Source: JAEUWI01 sp942492815 (GTDB lineage: Bacteria; Hydrogenedentota; Hydrogenedentia; Hydrogenedentales; JAEUWI01). Taken from it: a DNA stretch of 64,000 nucleotides. Positions 61,796 to 64,000 of this stretch are shown here, in pieces. Where the stretch lies: contig OW818658.1 of NCBI GenBank assembly GCA_942492815.1, positions 1,364,001 through 1,428,000 of the forward strand, written 5' to 3'. The notes under the pieces were generated by a model that was not told where the DNA came from, did not search any database, and was given only the letters and a program-made list of their open reading frames with translations. Numbering within the stretch: the stretch's first letter is position 1; each line of letters begins with the position of its first letter. The translations under genes and the position numbers were made by a program.

Positions 61796-63718
61796 ATGAT
61801 GATTCGACGTTCGTTCCCCGCCGCCCTATTTGGGGCGCTCTATTTCGTCGTGGGCTTTTTCATCGCGCTGTCTGGCCGCGCTCTGGCAGCGGAAGCGCCC
61901 GACGCAGGCACGGTGCAGACCGTGGAACTGCCCGGCGCGGTTCCCCTGGAAATGGTCTGGATTCCCGCCGGCACATTCGACATGGGGCAGACTCCGGGCG
62001 AGCGCGACGCCTACCCCAACAAGGAAACGCCTCGGCACCGCGTAACCCTCACACGCGGTTTCTGGATGGGCAAGTGCGAAGTCACCAAAGCCCAGTGGCG
62101 CGCCGTCATGGGCACGAGCCCCTGGTCGGGCCGTGAGCAGGTGTCGGAAGATCCCGCGTCGCCCGCCGTGTACATTTCCTGGGACGCTGCGCAGGCTTTC
62201 ACCCGCAAACTCGCGGGCCATTTGAATGAAGACTTCCGTCTGCCCACCGAGGCGGAGTGGGAGTATGCCTGTCGCGCGGGCACAACTACGCGCTTTCCCT
62301 GGGGCGACGACTTGGATTATTTGCAAATCGATGCCCACGCGTGGTGGCGCGGCAATGTTACCGTGAGCGCCGAGCAAGCGGCCCGACCCGTGGGTACGAA
62401 GCAGCCCAATCCCTGGGGTCTCTACGATATGAGTGGCAACGTTTCCGAGTGGTGCCAGGACTGGCACGGCTACTACTTCGACGGCGAATCGGTTGACCCC
62501 GTGGGGCCGTCGTCGGCGGCCCACCGCGTGCTGCGTGGTGGTGGCTGGACCGCGACCGGCGGGCGATGCCGTTCATCGCGGCGCGACCACGAAGAGCCGA
62601 AGGCGGAGCACAGCCACATCGGCTTTCGCGTCGCCCTGGGCGCGCCCGCGCCGCGCCCGGCCGGTGAGCCCGTCTTTACCGATGTCTTTGTGGCGGGGGA
62701 GGGCGGCGTGAGCACCTACCGGATCCCCGCCATGATCACCGCGCCCGATGGCAGCCTGCTGGCCTTCTGCGAGGCGCGGAAGATCGCGCAGGACGATGCC
62801 AGCCCGACCGACATGGTGCTGCGGCGCAGTCTCGACGAAGGCAAGACCTGGCTCCCCGTCCAGACCCTCGTTCCGGGAACGGGCGCGGAAGCCCTCATGA
62901 ATCCCTGTGCCGTCGTGAATCGCAAAACCGGCGAAGTGGTCCTCGTGGGGCTCAACGCCCACAAGAACGGCCCGGACCATCACCGCTGTCTCGTGCTCAA
63001 GAGCGCGGACAACGGCGTGACCTGGTCCGCGCCCCGCGATATTACCGAGGCCATCATCAACGCGGACGATCGCTTCGTGCCCGGGCCCGGTATCGGCGTC
63101 CAGATGGACAACGGCCGCCTGGTCATTCCCGGCTATATCGGCCAGACCACCATCGAGATAGAGGAGAACTCACGCTCCTGCGTGATGTTCAGCGACGACG
63201 GTGGCGACACCTGGACCATGGGCGCGCCCGTGGCCGATCTCTCCGACGAGTCCCAGGTGGTGTCGCTGAAGGATGGCCGACTCATGCTCAACATGCGCGG
63301 CAACATGGGCCGGAGTTGCCGCGGCGTGGCCACCAGCACCGACGGCGGCGCGAGCTGGTCCACCGTGCGCTGGGACGCCGCCCTCAACGAGTGCCCCTGC
63401 CAGGCCAGCATCCTGCGCTACAGTGCCGTTGGAAAAGGCGGGAAAGACGGCATCCTCTTCGCCAACCCCGACAACTTCGGCGAGCTCTACGGCGTCGTAG
63501 AGCGAACAAAGATGACCGTGCGCATGAGCTACGACGAAGGCGCCACCTGGCCCGTAAAAAGAATCATCCACGCCGGCCCCTCGTCCTACTCCACCCTGGT
63601 GCAGCTCTCCAACGGCGACATCGGCATTCTCTTCGAAGGCGGAGAAAAACACCGCCGCGAATGGATACGCTTCGCCCGCTTTTCCATGGCCTGGCTGACG
63701 GGTGGGAAGCTTCCCTGA
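61796..63718 (+). CDS. Exported SUMF1-sialidase fusion protein
   Basis: This 640-residue protein has a signal peptide, an N-terminal SUMF1/FGE-type domain (about 45-280; EMVWIPAGTFDMGQTPGER, FRLPTEAEWEYACRAG, MSGNVSEWCQDW) and a C-terminal sialidase/BNR propeller (about 300-635). The propeller has YRIPAM (FRIP-like) and Asp-box motifs SLDEGKTW, SADNGVTW, SDDGGDTW, STDGGASW and SYDEGATW. It probably removes sialic acid or a related sugar in the periplasm or outside. The fusion is unusual. The start follows AGGAGAG. Confidence 0.9.
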   Translation: MMIRRSFPAALFGALYFVVGFFIALSGRALAAEAPDAGTVQTVELPGAVPLEMVWIPAGTFDMGQTPGERDAYPNKETPRHRVTLTRGFWMGKCEVTKAQWRAVMGTSPWSGREQVSEDPASPAVYISWDAAQAFTRKLAGHLNEDFRLPTEAEWEYACRAGTTTRFPWGDDLDYLQIDAHAWWRGNVTVSAEQAARPVGTKQPNPWGLYDMSGNVSEWCQDWHGYYFDGESVDPVGPSSAAHRVLRGGGWTATGGRCRSSRRDHEEPKAEHSHIGFRVALGAPAPRPAGEPVFTDVFVAGEGGVSTYRIPAMITAPDGSLLAFCEARKIAQDDASPTDMVLRRSLDEGKTWLPVQTLVPGTGAEALMNPCAVVNRKTGEVVLVGLNAHKNGPDHHRCLVLKSADNGVTWSAPRDITEAIINADDRFVPGPGIGVQMDNGRLVIPGYIGQTTIEIEENSRSCVMFSDDGGDTWTMGAPVADLSDESQVVSLKDGRLMLNMRGNMGRSCRGVATSTDGGASWSTVRWDAALNECPCQASILRYSAVGKGGKDGILFANPDNFGELYGVVERTKMTVRMSYDEGATWPVKRIIHAGPSSYSTLVQLSNGDIGILFEGGEKHRREWIRFARFSMAWLTGGKLP

Positions 63719-63748
63719 TCGGTGTATTGAGTTCAACAAACGAGCAAG

Positions 63749-63870
63749 TATGGAGGGGGAGCTTTCCAGCTCCCCGTTTCTTGGGTCTACGCGGAAGCTG
63801 CGAGCGCCTGCAACACCGCAGTTCACGTCGGTAGATCCGATGTGGGCCTGGAAAGGCCCCCCTCCATAAC
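63749..63870. repeat. Short element with terminal inverted repeats
   Basis: About 20-bp imperfect arms (TATGGAGGGGGAGCTTTCCA at the left, TGGAAAGG-CCCCCCTCCATA at the right) enclose roughly 80 bp between the sialidase gene and the final gene. It looks like a small MITE or a long hairpin. No duplication of flanking bases was obvious. Confidence 0.5.
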
Positions 63871-63874
63871 GCGC

Positions 63875-64000
63875 TTACTCGGAGCCCTTACCCAGCATCC
63901 GGTAGCGAATCTTCACACCGCGCGGTTCTTCATCCTCGAAGCCCAGAATCTGTACGATGCCCAGACCGCCCTCGCGCGTCTTGAAGGTCCACGTCGCGGG
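63875..64000 (-). CDS. C-terminal fragment of a minus-strand protein
   Basis: From the right window edge to a TAA at 63875-63877 (minus strand), 41 residues are open: they include TWTFKTREGGLGIVQILG and RGVKIRYRMLGKGSE. Similar endings (TWTFKTREGG ... RGVKIRY) are familiar to me from large regulatory or peptidase-like proteins of Planctomycetes and Verrucomicrobia, but the domain cannot be fixed here. The rest of the gene is outside the window. Confidence 0.65.
   Translation of the reverse strand, partial: PATWTFKTREGGLGIVQILGFEDEEPRGVKIRYRMLGKGSE

Overview
The window reads as a chromosomal segment of a GC-rich, Gram-negative-type bacterium of the PVC/Planctomycetes-like or candidate-phylum Hydrogenedentota kind. 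This placement is inference from gene content. The markers are many exported glycan-active proteins, DUF1080 (3-keto-disaccharide hydrolase), ThuA plus PmoA-like (DUF6807) protein, several Tat-exported Gfo/Idh/MocA oxidoreductases, SUMF1-type proteins, two GH78 and one GH106-like rhamnosidase, and corrinoid/uroporphyrinogen-decarboxylase-type methyltransferases. A secretin, lipoproteins and an AsmA-like protein imply an outer membrane.

Layout. 1-3.2 kb: the end of one gene and a type II/IV-pilus-type secretin. 3.2-5.7 kb: rpmB, opposed by a lipoprotein-rlmN pair. 5.8-14.4 kb: a rhamnose block, with a minus-strand operon rhaT / arabinose-isomerase-fold sugar isomerase / GH78, and a second large exported GH78 on the plus strand. 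14.4-14.8 kb: a non-autonomous IS66-like element with 35-bp terminal inverted repeats and an 8-bp target duplication, sitting at the last codons of a DUF1080 gene. 14.8-24.7 kb: a minus-strand housekeeping and envelope run (recA, AsmA-like, acidic CxxC protein, SPOR protein, panE-like, DUF374 acyltransferase, HGSNAT-like acyltransferase, DUF1080). 25.0-27.5 kb: ssrA (tmRNA), a GIY-YIG endonuclease gene enclosed between two copies of the ssrA 3' end plus terminator, then small poorly conserved genes in less GC-rich sequence. 27.9-34.8 kb: Tat-exported phospholipase C, aldo/keto reductase and zinc alcohol dehydrogenase divergent from an AraC regulator (YqhC-like logic), and a secreted glycosidase-like protein. 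35-39.3 kb: an exported glycosidase-like protein and a beta-helix lipoprotein. 39.4-45.7 kb: a corrinoid methyl-transfer module (homocysteine methyltransferase, three URO-D family proteins, corrinoid protein, MetH-type reactivation domain). 45.8-46.9 kb: a split YeeE/YedE sulfur transporter. 47.1-63.7 kb: exported glycan and sugar proteins (beta-propeller, GH106-like, three Gfo/Idh/MocA proteins, SUMF1, TIM-barrel epimerase-like, ThuA-PmoA, SUMF1-sialidase fusion). The last bases hold the C-terminus of a minus-strand gene.

Function. The glycan genes fit a lifestyle of stripping rhamnose, and probably sialic acid and other decorations, from complex polysaccharides. Rhamnose would enter by RhaT and be isomerised by the neighbouring isomerase. 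The exported Gfo/Idh/MocA, DUF1080, ThuA/PmoA and TIM-barrel genes resemble 3-keto-sugar oxidation pathways. The corrinoid cluster could move methyl groups from an unknown methylated donor to homocysteine.

The intergenic DNA is rich in repeats. It holds the IS66-like MITE, a roughly 140-bp repeat family built on 9-nt-phased CACGAAG/CACGGAG units (four copies plus a fragment), a long inverted repeat near 10.9 kb, a CAGGGAC repeat hairpin near 24.8 kb and a short terminal-inverted-repeat element near 63.8 kb. No CRISPR array, tRNA, rRNA or autonomous transposase gene was seen.
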